64,000 bases of DNA, from contig NZ_CP033107.1 of the NCBI RefSeq assembly GCF_003856975.1, positions 2,666,001 to 2,730,000 of the forward strand. Reading direction: 5' to 3'. Each line of letters opens with the position of its first letter. Position 1 is the first letter of the stretch. This document shows positions 8,603 to 18,379 of the stretch, piece after piece. The position numbers and the translations under genes were made by a program. The notes under the pieces were generated by a model. It searched no databases and was not told the DNA's origin. It worked only from the letters and a program-made list of their open reading frames with translations. Source of the stretch: Plantibacter sp. PA-3-X8. Lineage in GTDB: Bacteria; Actinomycetota; Actinomycetes; Actinomycetales; Microbacteriaceae.

Positions 8603-9954
8603 TGCGATCCACCGGAGCGCGCCGGCAGGTCGTCCTCCCGGCCTGGTCCGAGCCCGAGGACGTCTACCGACGCGTGTTCGCTGACGAACCCTGGGCGGCC
8701 TGGTTGGATTCGGGCCAGGGCTCCCGGACCGGCGTCAGTCTCATCGGACGCGGGACCGAACGCCTCGTCGCGGACGTCCGGCTCGGCACGGTGGAGCGCA
8801 TTACCCCGGTGTCCGCCTCGGTCGACCGGACGACGATCCTCGACGCCCTCCGTACCGTGCGTGCGGAGGGCGACCCGGGCGATTGGGTCGGGTGGTTCGG
8901 CTACGAGTCGGGGGCAGGGCTCGTCGGGGTTCCGTCGCACGCGGCGGCCTCCCCGGACGCGCTCTTCCTGCGCCTCGACGACCAGGTGCGGTTCGACCAT
9001 GCGGCGCGGACGGTGACGATCTCGTCGGACGATCCCGACTGGATCGCGACGACCGTCGAGCGATTGAGTAGGGCGACCGAGCCTCCTCCCGTGGCCGAGG
9101 CGTCCGGCGGGGTCTGCGCGCCCCGTCACAGCGATGCCGCATACGTGCGGCTCGTCGAGCGGTGCCAGGAGCACATCACCCGTGGGGACGCCTACCAGCT
9201 GTGCCTGACGAACCACCTGCGCGTCGACGGGGTCCACGACCCGTTCGCGACCTATCTGCGGCTGCGCAGGACGAGCCCCACGCACCACGGCGGCTTCCTC
9301 CGGTTCGGTTCGATCAGTGTCGCGAGCGCGTCACCGGAGCAGTTCCTCGAGGTCTGGGCCGACGGCCGCGTCCGGACGAAGCCGATCAAGGGGACCCGGC
9401 CGAGAGGTGCCGATCCCGAGGAGGACGCCCGCCGGCGCGCCGATCTGCTGGCGAGTCCCAAGGAGCGCGCGGAGAACCTCATGATCGTCGATCTGATGCG
9501 GAACGACCTCTCCAGAGTCTGCGAGCTGGGTTCCGTGGCGGTCACGGCTCTCCATCACGTCGAGAGCTACCCGCAGGTGCACCAACTCGTCAGCACCGTC
9601 GAAGGACGGTTGCGCACAGGACTGGACGCACTCGACGTCGTCGAGGTGGCGTTCCCGGCCGGATCGATGACCGGGGCCCCGAAACGCCGGGCGATGGAGC
9701 TGCTGTACGACCTCGAAGCGGGACCGCGCGGGGTGTACGCCGGCGCCTTCGGCCTGCTGTCCGCGGACGGATCGATGGACCTCGCCATGGTCATCCGCTC
9801 GATCGTGATCGATCCGCAGGGTGCGTCGATCGGCACGGGTGGTGGCATCACGGCGCTGTCCGACGCCCGGGAGGAGCTCGAGGAGACGTGGACCAAGGCG
9901 GCGGCCCCGCTGGCGGCACTCGGCGTCGGACGTCCGCCTGCCGAATCCCGGTAG
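8602..9954 (+). CDS. pabB: Aminodeoxychorismate synthase component I
   Basis: 450 residues. The chorismate-binding domain occupies the C-terminal two thirds, with PIKGTRPRG (260-269), a [12 protein letters not shown] block and GSMTGAPK near 350. Lys263 in PIKGT is the residue used as nucleophile by PabB; anthranilate synthase (TrpE) normally has Ala there, so the PabB call is preferred. The enzyme converts chorismate plus ammonia to 4-amino-4-deoxychorismate for folate synthesis. The glutaminase partner PabA is not adjacent. It is coupled to cydC, and the leuS promoter overlaps its stop codon. Confidence 0.85.
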   Translation: MRSTGARRQVVLPAWSEPEDVYRRVFADEPWAAWLDSGQGSRTGVSLIGRGTERLVADVRLGTVERITPVSASVDRTTILDALRTVRAEGDPGDWVGWFGYESGAGLVGVPSHAAASPDALFLRLDDQVRFDHAARTVTISSDDPDWIATTVERLSRATEPPPVAEASGGVCAPRHSDAAYVRLVERCQEHITRGDAYQLCLTNHLRVDGVHDPFATYLRLRRTSPTHHGGFLRFGSISVASASPEQFLEVWADGRVRTKPIKGTRPRGADPEEDARRRADLLASPKERAENLMIVDLMRNDLSRVCELGSVAVTALHHVESYPQVHQLVSTVEGRLRTGLDALDVVEVAFPAGSMTGAPKRRAMELLYDLEAGPRGVYAGAFGLLSADGSMDLAMVIRSIVIDPQGASIGTGGGITALSDAREELEETWTKAAAPLAALGVGRPPAESR

Positions 9955-9998
9955 GCTTGACCGTTGGACGGAGCGCCGTCGTGCGCTCCAGCCCGTCC
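9952..9998 (+). promoter_or_regulatory. leuS promoter and 5' leader hairpin
   Basis: TAGGCT (9952-9957) overlaps the pabB stop codon and would start transcription near 9964, giving a leader of about 107 nt. The leader begins with a stem-loop: GGAGCGC (9970-9976) pairs with GCGCTCC (9983-9989), with an outer GGAC/GTCC extension. No T-box consensus was recognised. Function of the leader is unknown. Confidence 0.4.
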
Positions 9999-10070
9999 AT
10001 CCTGCGGCCGAGCGCCGTGCGAGCAGCCCACGGGCTTCCACCCCCAGCACCTGCAGTGATTGAGAGTGAC

Positions 10071-12632
10071 GTGTCAGACGAGCGCAACACCGACGACCGC
10101 CGAGACGGCGAGCGGTACGACTTCCAGGCGATCCAGGAGAAGTGGCTTCCCGTCTGGGACGAGCTGAAGCCCTTCGCAGCAGGCGACCCTGCCGACAAAC
10201 GTCCGCGCAAGTACGTGCTCGACATGTTCCCGTACCCCTCGGGCGACCTGCACATGGGTCACGCCGAGGCGTTCGGCTTCGGCGACATCGTCGCGCGGTA
10301 CTGGCGTCACCAGGGTTTCAACGTCCTGCACCCGATCGGCTGGGACTCGTTCGGTCTCCCCGCGGAGAACGCCGCCATCCAGCGCGGCGTCGACCCGCGC
10401 GAGTGGACCTACGCGAACATCGCGCAGCAGAAGGCCAGCTTCCGCCAGTACGGCCCCTCGTTCGACTGGGACCGCGAGCTCCACACGAGCGACCCCGAGT
10501 ACTACCGGTGGAACCAGTGGCTGTTCCTCCAGCTGTTCGAGAAGGGCCTCGCGTACCGCAAGGCGAGCCCCGTCAACTGGTGCCCGAACGACCAGACCGT
10601 GCTCGCGAACGAGCAGGTCGTCGACGGACACTGCGAGCGCTGCGGCGCCGAGGTGACGAAGAAGAAGCTCACCCAGTGGTACTTCCGCATCACCGACTAC
10701 GCCGACCGCCTGATCGACGACCTCAACCAGCTCGAGGGCACCTGGCCGGCCAAGGTCCTCAGCATGCAGCGGAACTGGATCGGTCGATCCAACGGTGCGG
10801 ACGTCTCGTTCTCCATCGAGGGTCGTGCCGAGCCGGTCTCCGTGTACACGACCCGCCCCGACACGCTGTACGGCGTGACGTTCATGGTCGTGGCGCCCGA
10901 CTCGGAGCTCGCAGCCGAGCTCGTCGCCGACACCTCCGACGAGGTCAAGGGGCGCTTCCAGGCCTACCTCGACAGCGTCAAGGGTGAGAGCGAGATCGCG
11001 CGGCTCGCGACCGACCGCCAGAAGACCGGCGTCTTCCTCGAGCGCTACGCGATCAACCCGCTGAGTGGCGAGCGCCTGCCGATCTGGGCGGCCGACTACG
11101 TCCTGGCCGACTACGGTCACGGGGCGATCATGGCGGTCCCTGCGCACGACCAGCGCGACCTCGACTTCGCGCGGGCGTTCGACCTGCCCGTGCGCGTCGT
11201 GGTGGACACCACCCAGCCCGTCACCGGTGCCATCCCGATCATCGTCGACGGTGAGCTGCCGGAGGACCTCCCGTCGATCGATCCCGCCAAGACGGGTGTC
11301 GCGCTGACTGGCGACGGTCGCCTGACGAACTCCGGCCCCTTCGACGGCCTGAGCAAGGCGAACGCGATCCCGAAGGTCACGGCTGCACTCGCGTCGAGCG
11401 GCCTCGGCGCGAAGACGAAGAACTACCGCCTCCGCGACTGGCTCATCTCTCGACAGCGCTACTGGGGCACGCCGATCCCGATCATCCACTGCGACGCCTG
11501 TGGCGAGGTGCCGGTCCCCGAGGACCAGCTCCCCGTGCGGCTTCCGGATGCCGCGGGTCTCGACCTGCGTCCGAAGGGCATGAGCCCGCTCGCGGCGGCT
11601 GAGGACTGGATCAACGTGGACTGCCCGTCGTGCGGGAAGCCTGCGAAGCGCGACTCCGACACGATGGACACCTTCGTCGACAGCTCGTGGTACTTCCTCC
11701 GGTTCCTGAACCCGACCTCCGACGAGATCGCGTTCGACCCGAAGGAGGCCGACAAGTGGGCCCCGGTCGACCAGTACGTCGGCGGTGTCGAGCACGCGAT
11801 CCTGCACCTGCTCTACTCGCGGTTCATCACGAAGGTCCTGTTCGACCTCGGCAAGGTCGGCTTCACCGAGCCCTTCAGCGCGCTCCTCAACCAGGGCATG
11901 GTCATCCTCGACGGTTCGAAGATGAGCAAGAGCAAGGGCAACCTGGTGGAGTTCGCCCAGGAGCTGCGATCGTACGGCGCCGATGCCCTGCGCGTCACGA
12001 TGGCGTTCGCCGGTCCTCCGGAGGACGACATCGACTGGGCGGACGTCTCGCCGGCCGGTTCGGCCAAGTTCCTGGCTCGCGCCTGGCGGGTCGCGCACGA
12101 CGTCACCAGCTCGCCCGACGTCGCCTGGAAGGACGGCGACGAGAAGCTGCGGAAGGTCACGCATCACTTCCTCGCGGAGGCTCCCGGGCTCATCGAGGCG
12201 GGCAAGTTCAATGTCGTCGTGGCACGGCTCATGGAGCTCGTCAACGCGACGCGGAAGGCGATCGACGCCGGGCCCGGCGCTGGCGACCCCGCCGTGCGCG
12301 AGTCCGCCGAGGTGACGGCCATGGCGCTCGACCTCTTCGCACCGTTCACCGCCGAGGACATGTGGGCCAAGCTCGGCTACCAGCCGTCGATCTCGCTGGT
12401 GCCGTGGCGGAAGGCCGACCGGTCGCTGTTGGTCGAGGACCAGGTGACCGCGGTGGTGCAGGTCGACGGCAAGGTCCGCGACCGGCTCGAGGTGTCGCCG
12501 AAGATCTCCGGCGAGGAGCTCGAGCAGCTCGCACGCGCGAGTGCGGCTGTGCAGCGTTCCGTGGGCGACCGCGAGATCATCAACGTCGTGGTGCGTGCCC
12601 CGCGCGTGGTGAGCATCGCCACGAAGGGCTGA
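10071..12632 (+). CDS. leuS: Leucyl-tRNA synthetase
   Basis: 853 residues from a GTG at 10071, which gives a normal N-terminus just before the conserved [14 protein letters not shown] segment. Class I synthetase signatures are clear: HMGH at 61-64 and KMSKS at 617-621. The CP1 editing domain lies between them, with the threonine-rich [12 protein letters not shown] sequence near 265, and zinc-type cysteine pairs ([29 protein letters not shown]) are present. The C-terminal anticodon-binding domain is complete. It charges tRNA-Leu with leucine in the cytoplasm. It has its own promoter and a strong terminator directly after the stop. Confidence 0.97.
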   Translation: MSDERNTDDRRDGERYDFQAIQEKWLPVWDELKPFAAGDPADKRPRKYVLDMFPYPSGDLHMGHAEAFGFGDIVARYWRHQGFNVLHPIGWDSFGLPAENAAIQRGVDPREWTYANIAQQKASFRQYGPSFDWDRELHTSDPEYYRWNQWLFLQLFEKGLAYRKASPVNWCPNDQTVLANEQVVDGHCERCGAEVTKKKLTQWYFRITDYADRLIDDLNQLEGTWPAKVLSMQRNWIGRSNGADVSFSIEGRAEPVSVYTTRPDTLYGVTFMVVAPDSELAAELVADTSDEVKGRFQAYLDSVKGESEIARLATDRQKTGVFLERYAINPLSGERLPIWAADYVLADYGHGAIMAVPAHDQRDLDFARAFDLPVRVVVDTTQPVTGAIPIIVDGELPEDLPSIDPAKTGVALTGDGRLTNSGPFDGLSKANAIPKVTAALASSGLGAKTKNYRLRDWLISRQRYWGTPIPIIHCDACGEVPVPEDQLPVRLPDAAGLDLRPKGMSPLAAAEDWINVDCPSCGKPAKRDSDTMDTFVDSSWYFLRFLNPTSDEIAFDPKEADKWAPVDQYVGGVEHAILHLLYSRFITKVLFDLGKVGFTEPFSALLNQGMVILDGSKMSKSKGNLVEFAQELRSYGADALRVTMAFAGPPEDDIDWADVSPAGSAKFLARAWRVAHDVTSSPDVAWKDGDEKLRKVTHHFLAEAPGLIEAGKFNVVVARLMELVNATRKAIDAGPGAGDPAVRESAEVTAMALDLFAPFTAEDMWAKLGYQPSISLVPWRKADRSLLVEDQVTAVVQVDGKVRDRLEVSPKISGEELEQLARASAAVQRSVGDREIINVVVRAPRVVSIATKG

Positions 12633-12636
12633 TGCG

Positions 12637-12668
12637 GTTCGGGGCGGGCCCTGTGGCCTGCCCCGAAC
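12637..12668 (+). terminator. Terminator hairpin after leuS
   Basis: GTTCGGGGC (12637-12645) pairs with GCCCCGAAC (12660-12668), continued inward by GGGCC/GGCCT around a 4-nt loop, a 14-bp stem 4 nt after the leuS stop. There is no U-tract, as is common in high-GC actinobacteria. Confidence 0.65.
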
Positions 12669-12771
12669 GCGCTCGTCGCGCTCGGGCACGACCATCGAGT
12701 CGGACCCGTGTCCCATCCGACGGCAGCCTGTTCTCAGATCGGGTCCCGAGCGGCTGCCCGTGCTTCCTCGG

Positions 12772-12777
12772 TAGCAT
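12772..12777 (+). promoter_or_regulatory. -10 box of the small membrane protein gene (leaderless)
   Basis: TAGCAT ends 6 nt before the GTG start at 12784, so the transcript probably begins at the start codon. Confidence 0.5.
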
Positions 12778-12783
12778 GACCGA

Positions 12784-13203
12784 GTGATCGCTCTCGCCCC
12801 ATCAGTACGAACGCTCCGCGTGTTCCAGATCCTGTGGGTGATCGGCTTCCTGATCGGAACGATCACGCACACCGCGGATCTGATCCTCGGCGGGTTGGAC
12901 GTCTACGGCGGCTTCCCGCCCGGCGTCCGGCTGTTCTGGGTGACGCTCACGGTCTTGGACCCCATCACCGCTGTGTTGATCATCCTTCGACGGCGCTCCG
13001 GCATCGTGCTCGGAATCGCGGTGATCGTCGCTGACATCGCGGTGAACTGGACCGTCTTCGTTCTGCTCGGCGGACTGTCGTGGTTCGGCGTCATCAATCA
13101 GAGCCTGTTCGCGGTGCTCATCCTCGCCACGGCTCGCCCCCTGTGGATCTGGTTCGGGCGATCTTCGACACGAGAGCGGGCCGACGCGGGCAGAGCGGCC
13201 TGA
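12784..13203 (+). CDS. Small four-helix membrane protein of unknown function
   Basis: 139 residues from a GTG. About four hydrophobic segments (roughly 15-32, 45-65, 74-100, 103-122) are separated by short loops, and the C-terminus is basic. I do not recognise a named domain; similar short integral membrane proteins are common in Actinobacteria. Codon use matches its neighbours, and the -10 box placed 6 nt upstream supports it being real. It stands alone between the leuS terminator and the convergent ECF sigma gene. Confidence 0.7.
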   Translation: MIALAPSVRTLRVFQILWVIGFLIGTITHTADLILGGLDVYGGFPPGVRLFWVTLTVLDPITAVLIILRRRSGIVLGIAVIVADIAVNWTVFVLLGGLSWFGVINQSLFAVLILATARPLWIWFGRSSTRERADAGRAA

Positions 13204-13269
13204 CCTCCTCTCAACGGATGGATCCGCTGCAGTCGGAGGTCGAGGGAATCGACAAGCAGACGTCCTCGA

Positions 13270-13836
13270 TCAATGGTCGACATGCGCGGCTGATTTCTCG
13301 AGCGGGACGCGAACGCGCACGTCCTGCTCGCCCGGATCCTGCAACAGCTGGCGGAGACGCAGACGCGCGCGCTGGTATCGGCCACGGGCAGTCGACTCAC
13401 GCACACCAACGATGCTTGCTGCCTCGATGACCGTGAACCCGTCCCACAGCACGAGTTTGATCAGTTCTGCTTGATTCCGAGGGAGCTCGGAGATCGCCGC
13501 CAGCACGGATTCGGCGGTGTCGTCCGTCTGCGTCGGCTGGAGCGTTTCGAGGTGTTCGCCCAGACGAGCGGTGAGTGCGTCCCTGCGATCAGAGCTGCGG
13601 CGGGCATTCGACGCCACCCGGCGTGCGACTCCGAAGAGCCACATCCGCGCCTGTACGGGGTCCGCTGGCATCCGATCGATGTGTCTCCATGCTGCGATGA
13701 AGGTCTCGCTCAGCGCATCGGCGGCGTCTGCCGGGGTCGTGACCCGTCGGCCGAGGAACGACAGCACATCGGCCGCGTTGTCCTGGTGAAGTGTCTCCAG
13801 TCGTTCCTGGCGGGCGCGACGTTTCGCGTCGGTCAC
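13270..13836 (-). CDS. ECF-type RNA polymerase sigma factor
   Basis: 188 residues from a GTG. Region 2 is seen at about 15-80 (ADALSETFIAAWRHI, then WLFGVARRVASNARR) and region 4 at about 110-165 with a helix-turn-helix (GFTVIEAASIVGV followed by TARGRYQRARLRLR). These are the two conserved regions of ECF sigma factors, which direct RNA polymerase to stress-type promoters. The GTG overlaps the stop of the upstream membrane-protein gene by 4 nt (GTGA), so it is translationally coupled to it. The usual order is sigma first, anti-sigma second; here it is reversed. Confidence 0.88.
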   Translation of the reverse strand: MTDAKRRARQERLETLHQDNAADVLSFLGRRVTTPADAADALSETFIAAWRHIDRMPADPVQARMWLFGVARRVASNARRSSDRRDALTARLGEHLETLQPTQTDDTAESVLAAISELPRNQAELIKLVLWDGFTVIEAASIVGVRESTARGRYQRARLRLRQLLQDPGEQDVRVRVPLEKSAAHVDH

Positions 13837-14486
13837 TGCGCATCCTCCGCGGTCTCGCCACAGTCGCCGGCGACGTCGATCGAGGTCCCAGTTCGCAGGA
13901 AGCCAGCCTTCTCGAATGCATCGAAGATCTTCGTCGCCATCAGGTTTCCGGCCACGGATTCCGGGGTTGCAGCTGGTGGCGGCGTGGTTCCATTTACCTC
14001 GGCGATCATTGTCAGTTCCGCGCGTCGAGCCTGTTCGATGGCGAGCGCTGCGTCGATGTCGGCTGTGGTGATCGAAGCGACGACCCTGTCCCAGTCGTAT
14101 TCGGTCAGGAAGATGCGGGCTTCTTGCGTGCGGCGATCGGCCTCAGCCGTGCTGATGCTCCGGTATTCGGGGACCACTCGCGCAACGAGCTGACACACCG
14201 CGCCGTCCTCGCCGATGTCGAACGATCGTTGCACCGTGGCTTCAGGCGCCCATCCAACCCAGTCGAAGACCGCGGGGGCCGCCGCCGCAGCACTCACGCC
14301 GACCGTGATGAGTCCGGCAGTCAAACCCAGGATGCTGAGGTAGCGCTTGTATCGGGATCTCACACCGGAAGGTCGTGCTCGGAACGCAGCTTCCTGGGCC
14401 ACGAAACGAGCGCACTCGGCGGCTTCCGCATCCTCTCCGAAAGCGCGCGGCGCGGATCGTTGTATCTGTGCGTCAAGATCATCCAT
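13833..14486 (-). CDS. Single-pass membrane protein, putative anti-sigma factor
   Basis: 217 residues from an ATG with GAGGGGG 5 nt upstream. A cytoplasmic N-terminal part (about 1-48, Ala/Glu/Arg-rich) leads to one transmembrane helix (about 50-70) and an extracytoplasmic domain of about 145 residues with two cysteines. This topology, and 4-nt overlap with the downstream ECF sigma gene, suggest a regulator of that sigma. No zinc-binding anti-sigma motif (HxxxCxxC) is visible, so this is inference from context. An alternative is an exported effector merely co-transcribed with the sigma gene. Confidence 0.7.
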   Translation of the reverse strand: MDDLDAQIQRSAPRAFGEDAEAAECARFVAQEAAFRARPSGVRSRYKRYLSILGLTAGLITVGVSAAAAAPAVFDWVGWAPEATVQRSFDIGEDGAVCQLVARVVPEYRSISTAEADRRTQEARIFLTEYDWDRVVASITTADIDAALAIEQARRAELTMIAEVNGTTPPPAATPESVAGNLMATKIFDAFEKAGFLRTGTSIDVAGDCGETAEDAQ

Positions 14487-14577
14487 GGAAACCCCCTCGA
14501 GTGAACACCGTCACTGATGACATGTCCGGCACCCATCGAGTCTTAACGCGTGCGGCACGAACTGCGCGCGTTGACGT

Positions 14578-14994
14578 TCAGCTGCTCGGCCGCCACGATG
14601 AATCGCTCCAGTAGTCTCCGCGCACGACCCAGACATCATTGCCGAACTCCTCCGCCGACACGGTGATCGGCCTCGGATCCCACAGGGTGCCGTCCATCCG
14701 GCCACGATCGACGAGATAGATCTCCTCGAAGGCCACTCGGTCGGCGCCCGCTGGGGGTCGCACGGTGAAGAGTGACCAGCACCCGCCGTTCGCGCATTCG
14801 CTGCGCGCGCTCAGCAGCGCGGTGCCTTCCGGGAACCGCATTGCCTCTGCAGGCGGGACTCCGGTGCCATCGATTCGTTCGAAGTCCAGGATCATGAGCC
14901 GAAGCGGATACAGGTGCATGGAGACGTCCAGCACCAGCGCCGCGGCGATGAGGATCGCCGTCAGCCAAGCCTGTCGACGTGACTTCGCCTGCAT
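14578..14994 (-). CDS. Membrane-anchored exported protein of unknown function
   Basis: 138 residues from an ATG with GGGGG 5 nt upstream. Residues 10-28 form a signal-anchor helix; the rest is a soluble extracytoplasmic region with two cysteines (ECANGGC near 65-71) and a tryptophan-rich C-terminus. It has no recognised domain. It lies 91 nt upstream of the putative anti-sigma gene on the same strand, so the three genes may form one envelope-sensing module. The antisense and alternative frames are less protein-like, but the gene is less certain than its neighbours. Confidence 0.6.
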   Translation of the reverse strand: MQAKSRRQAWLTAILIAAALVLDVSMHLYPLRLMILDFERIDGTGVPPAEAMRFPEGTALLSARSECANGGCWSLFTVRPPAGADRVAFEEIYLVDRGRMDGTLWDPRPITVSAEEFGNDVWVVRGDYWSDSSWRPSS

Positions 14995-15178
14995 GATGCC
15001 CCCGTTTCACCGGCCCCCGCCGGAGACTCGACGGTAGCAGGGCTCTTCGCCGCGAGGTGGGGGCCGGGGCTGGACGTCAGGCCTCGACGCGCGTGTCAAC
15101 CGCGCTCCACAGGTGCGGTCGCGGCGTGTTCGGTGTCCATGGCGACGGCGAGCGTGTGGTTCGGGGCGTCCGGGCTCG

Positions 15179-15184
15179 TAGCGT
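15179..15184 (+). promoter_or_regulatory. -10 box of comEA (leaderless)
   Basis: TAGCGT ends 6 nt before the comEA ATG at 15191, leaving no room for a Shine-Dalgarno sequence. Confidence 0.45.
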
Positions 15185-15190
15185 TCGAGG

Positions 15191-15892
15191 ATGACCATCG
15201 AACCGGAACCCATGTCCCACCCGGTGCCGTCCCGTCGTTCGGCCACACGCCGCCTGCTGCGTGAACTACCGCGCCCGGAGTTCCGTGCCGGCGCGGTCGT
15301 CGTGCTGGTGATCGCCGCCCTCGTCGTCGCCATCCTCGTCTCGCTGTTCACCTCAGGCGGGGTGGTCAGGACGATCGGAGGGGCGGAGCTGTCGGCGGAT
15401 GCGAGCCCCGTTCCCGGCGCGACTCCCGGAGCGACCGCGCCCGCCGGCTCAGCGACGGGGGAGCTGTTCATCCATGTCCTCGGAGCGGTCGTGGCCCCTG
15501 GTGTCTACCGGCTGCCGGACGGATCACGTGCGTTCGACGCGGTGGCGTCCGCCGGTGGCCTCCTGCCGGAAGCGGACACCGGTGCCGTGAACCTCGCACG
15601 GTTCGTGAACGACGGCGAGCAACTGTACGTCCCAGTGGTCGGCGAGGTGCCACCTGGCGGAGGCGCGAGCGGGTCGGCTGCCGGGAGTCCGTCCGGCTCG
15701 CAGCTCGTCAACGTGAACACGGCATCCGCGGCCGAACTCACCGCACTCCCGCGGATCGGGGAAGCCCTGGCCGCACGCATCGTCGCCTGGCGGGAGGCGA
15801 ACGGCCCGTTCGCCACCCTCGACGACCTGAGCGCGGTCGAAGGCATCGGCGCGAAGACCCTCGAGGGGCTTCGCGCGGCGGCGACGGTGTGA
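15191..15892 (+). CDS. comEA: ComEA-type DNA-binding protein
   Basis: 233 residues. A cytoplasmic basic tail is followed by a transmembrane anchor (33-54), an SLBB domain (about 92-150, IHVLGAVVAPGVYRLP) and a C-terminal double helix-hairpin-helix domain (about 172-233, LVNVNTASAAELTALPRIG). ComEA binds double-stranded DNA outside the membrane during natural transformation. It is coupled to comEC by a 4-nt GTGA overlap. In Actinobacteria the pair is conserved although competence is seldom demonstrated, so a true uptake role is inferred. Confidence 0.9.
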   Translation: MTIEPEPMSHPVPSRRSATRRLLRELPRPEFRAGAVVVLVIAALVVAILVSLFTSGGVVRTIGGAELSADASPVPGATPGATAPAGSATGELFIHVLGAVVAPGVYRLPDGSRAFDAVASAGGLLPEADTGAVNLARFVNDGEQLYVPVVGEVPPGGGASGSAAGSPSGSQLVNVNTASAAELTALPRIGEALAARIVAWREANGPFATLDDLSAVEGIGAKTLEGLRAAATV

Positions 15893-18312
15893 CCGCAGAC
15901 GCGGACACCGGACCGACGTCCGGGCGAGGTGAGAGCGCGATGCGGTTCCCGCGCCTGCTCATCCCGGCGGCGGTCTCCTGGGTCGGTGCGGCCGTCTGGA
16001 GCGCGGCTCCAACGCTGGCCTGGGGTGGGGTACTGGTCGCTTTCCTCGTCGCCTCCGCCTGCCTCGGGTGCAGCACGGTCGTCCGGCGTCGCCGTGCGGA
16101 GTATCGCCCGGGGGAGCGTCGGACAGGGTCTGTCGTCATCACGACACTCCTGCTGTGCGCGTGCGCCGCGGCGCTGTTCGGCATGGTCGCGGCCTCGATC
16201 GCCGCGCGCGCGCCTGACCGGCAGCCGGAGGCGCTGCAAGCGCTCGGAAACGCTCCAGTGGATGCCGAGGTCGTGGTGACCGGCGACGCTGTGCCCACCG
16301 GTTCGGTCACGACGGGGTCCGGCATCCGCTTCGCGGCCGACCTCGTGACGGCCAGTGGAGACCACAGTATCCTGGAGCACCTCTCGGTCCCGGTCCTCGT
16401 GTTCGCGCCGGTGCCGGCGGATCGGGCGCCGAGGATCGGCGAGCGCTGGCGCGTCGACGGCTCGCTCCGATGGAACGCGCCGGGTGATGCGCGGGCAGCG
16501 CTGCTCTTCGCACGGGAGGAACCCGAGCTGCTGGGGGAGCCGCCGGCGATCCTCGACTGGTCGGCGTCGCTCCGTTCCGGCCTCGTCGGGCTCGCGTCCA
16601 CCTTGCCCGGCCCGGGTGGGGAACTGCTGCCCGGCCTCGCGATCGGCGATGTGAGTCAGGTGAGTGACGCGGTCACGGAGTCGATGCAGCGCAGTTCACT
16701 CTCGCATCTGACGGCCGTGTCCGGAGCGAACTGTGCGGTCATCGTGTGGCTCGTCAGCACCGCGGTCGCGGCACTCGGCGGCGGGCGGAAGCTCAGGATC
16801 TCGTGTGCCCTGCTGTGCCTCGTCGCCTTCGTTGTCCTCGTGACGCCCCAACCGAGCGTGCAGCGGGCGGCTCTCATGGCTGCCTTCGTCCTGGTGATGG
16901 GCGGCTTCGGGCGGCCGATCAGGGGCCTCGCCGCGCTGTCGTTGGCGGTGGTCGTCCTCCTCGTCGCCGACCCTTGGCTGGCCGGGCAGTACGGGTTCGG
17001 GCTCTCGGTGCTCGCCACCAGTGGTCTGCTGCTCCTGAGCGGACCCCTCACGGACCTGCTGGGCAGGTGGCTGCCGCGAGGGATCGCGGCCCTCATCGCG
17101 ATCCCGGCAGCCGCCCAGCTCGCCTGCCAGCCGATGCTCGTCCTCCTCGACCCCGCGATCCAGCTCGGCGGTGTCCCCGCGAACCTGCTCGCGGGCCCGG
17201 CCGCAGCGCCCGCGACCATGCTCGGGCTGCTCGCCTGCCTGCTGGTCCCGTTCGCACCACCACTCGCATGGCTCGTCGCGTGGCTCGGGTGGGTGCCGGC
17301 GACCTGGATCGCAGCGGTGGCCCGGTGGTTCGAGGGCGTCCCTGCTGCGCGGGTGCCGTGGCCGGAGGGGCCGCTGGGCGTCGTGCTCGTCACCGTGCCG
17401 ACCGTCTTGATCGCCACGCTCCTGCTGTTCCGTCGGGACCTGCCCCCGAGGTGGTCGAGGACGATCGGGGTGGCGGTTGTCGTGGCGCTCGTGGCACTGT
17501 GCGGTCGGGCGGTCGGGGACGGACTCGGGCCGGCCCTGCACCGGCCGGGCGACTGGATCGTCGCCGCCTGCGACGTCGGTCAGGGGGACGCGGTCCTCCT
17601 GCGACAGGGCGGCGCCACCGCCCTGGTCGACGTCGGTCCCGACCCCGAACCGCTCCGCGCGTGCTTGGACGAACTCGGGGTGTCCCGCATCGAACTGCTC
17701 GTCCTCACCCATTACGACCTGGACCACGTCGGAGGCCTCGACGCGGTCGTCGGCAGGGTCGACGAGGTGCTGCTCGGGCCGGTCGACGACCCGGAGGACG
17801 AGCGCATCGCACGAGTGCTCCGAGCGGCCGGTGCGGAGGTGCGACAGGCCGGCGCCGGGGACCAGGGGGTGCTGGGGGTTCCGGAGAGCGCGGCGCCGTG
17901 GCGCGTCCTGTGGCCGGACCCCGCGGCAGGTGGCGTCGAACCGGGGAACGACGCGAGCGTGGTGGTCCGGTTCGACCTCCTCGCCGCATCGGTGCTGCTG
18001 CTCGGCGACCTCGGTGAGGAAGCGCAGGACCGGCTGCTCGGACGACACGCGCTCGGGGACGCGGTCGACATCGTCAAGGTGTCGCATCACGGTTCCGCCG
18101 ATCAGAGCGACCGCCTGGCGCGCCGGGTCGGTGCGACCGTTGCGCTCGTCTCCGTCGGGGCCGACAACGGCTATGGGCACCCGACGCGCTCAGCGCTCGA
18201 GCTGTACGAGGCCACCGGTGCCGAGGTCCTCCGCACGGACGAGTCGGGGATCATCGTCCTCGGCCCAGGCGACGGCGGCGGGTTCCGCGTGTGGTCGGAG
18301 CGCGGCGGGTGA
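15889..18312 (+). CDS. comEC: ComEC/Rec2 family DNA-uptake channel protein
   Basis: 807 residues from a GTG overlapping the comEA stop. Three parts are visible: an N-terminal DUF4131-like membrane region with an OB-type domain (about 1-230), the competence membrane domain (about 230-540, HLTAVSGANCAVIVW), and a C-terminal metallo-beta-lactamase domain (about 555-807) with CDVGQGDAVLL, THYDLDHVGG and SHHGSADQ. The HxxxDH-type metal motif is present (THYDLDH). It forms the channel that moves single-stranded DNA across the membrane. Length is normal and no frameshift is seen. Confidence 0.93.
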   Translation: MTADADTGPTSGRGESAMRFPRLLIPAAVSWVGAAVWSAAPTLAWGGVLVAFLVASACLGCSTVVRRRRAEYRPGERRTGSVVITTLLLCACAAALFGMVAASIAARAPDRQPEALQALGNAPVDAEVVVTGDAVPTGSVTTGSGIRFAADLVTASGDHSILEHLSVPVLVFAPVPADRAPRIGERWRVDGSLRWNAPGDARAALLFAREEPELLGEPPAILDWSASLRSGLVGLASTLPGPGGELLPGLAIGDVSQVSDAVTESMQRSSLSHLTAVSGANCAVIVWLVSTAVAALGGGRKLRISCALLCLVAFVVLVTPQPSVQRAALMAAFVLVMGGFGRPIRGLAALSLAVVVLLVADPWLAGQYGFGLSVLATSGLLLLSGPLTDLLGRWLPRGIAALIAIPAAAQLACQPMLVLLDPAIQLGGVPANLLAGPAAAPATMLGLLACLLVPFAPPLAWLVAWLGWVPATWIAAVARWFEGVPAARVPWPEGPLGVVLVTVPTVLIATLLLFRRDLPPRWSRTIGVAVVVALVALCGRAVGDGLGPALHRPGDWIVAACDVGQGDAVLLRQGGATALVDVGPDPEPLRACLDELGVSRIELLVLTHYDLDHVGGLDAVVGRVDEVLLGPVDDPEDERIARVLRAAGAEVRQAGAGDQGVLGVPESAAPWRVLWPDPAAGGVEPGNDASVVVRFDLLAASVLLLGDLGEEAQDRLLGRHALGDAVDIVKVSHHGSADQSDRLARRVGATVALVSVGADNGYGHPTRSALELYEATGAEVLRTDESGIIVLGPGDGGGFRVWSERGG

Positions 18313-18351
18313 GCTGCCGTCCCCGACCCGTCTGGCGTCGGCGGTCGCCGG

Positions 18352-18357
18352 TAGACT
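18352..18357 (+). promoter_or_regulatory. -10 box of holA
   Basis: TAGACT lies 22 nt before the holA GTG. Transcription would start near 18364, leaving a short leader that contains the GGAG ribosome-binding site. Confidence 0.45.
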
Positions 18358-18379
18358 CGGACGGTCGAGAGGAGCCGCT

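Noticed and set aside
9964..10070. T-box riboswitch ahead of leuS
   Set aside because: A leader hairpin exists, but I find no T-box consensus or specifier loop, and the leader is too short.
10074..12872. 932-codon minus-strand open frame
   Set aside because: Antisense to leuS with low-complexity composition; the plus-strand frame is an obvious leucyl-tRNA synthetase.
14636..15010. Alternative 124-codon minus-strand ORF
   Set aside because: It overlaps the better supported 138-residue protein, which has a signal anchor, ribosome-binding site and sensible composition.
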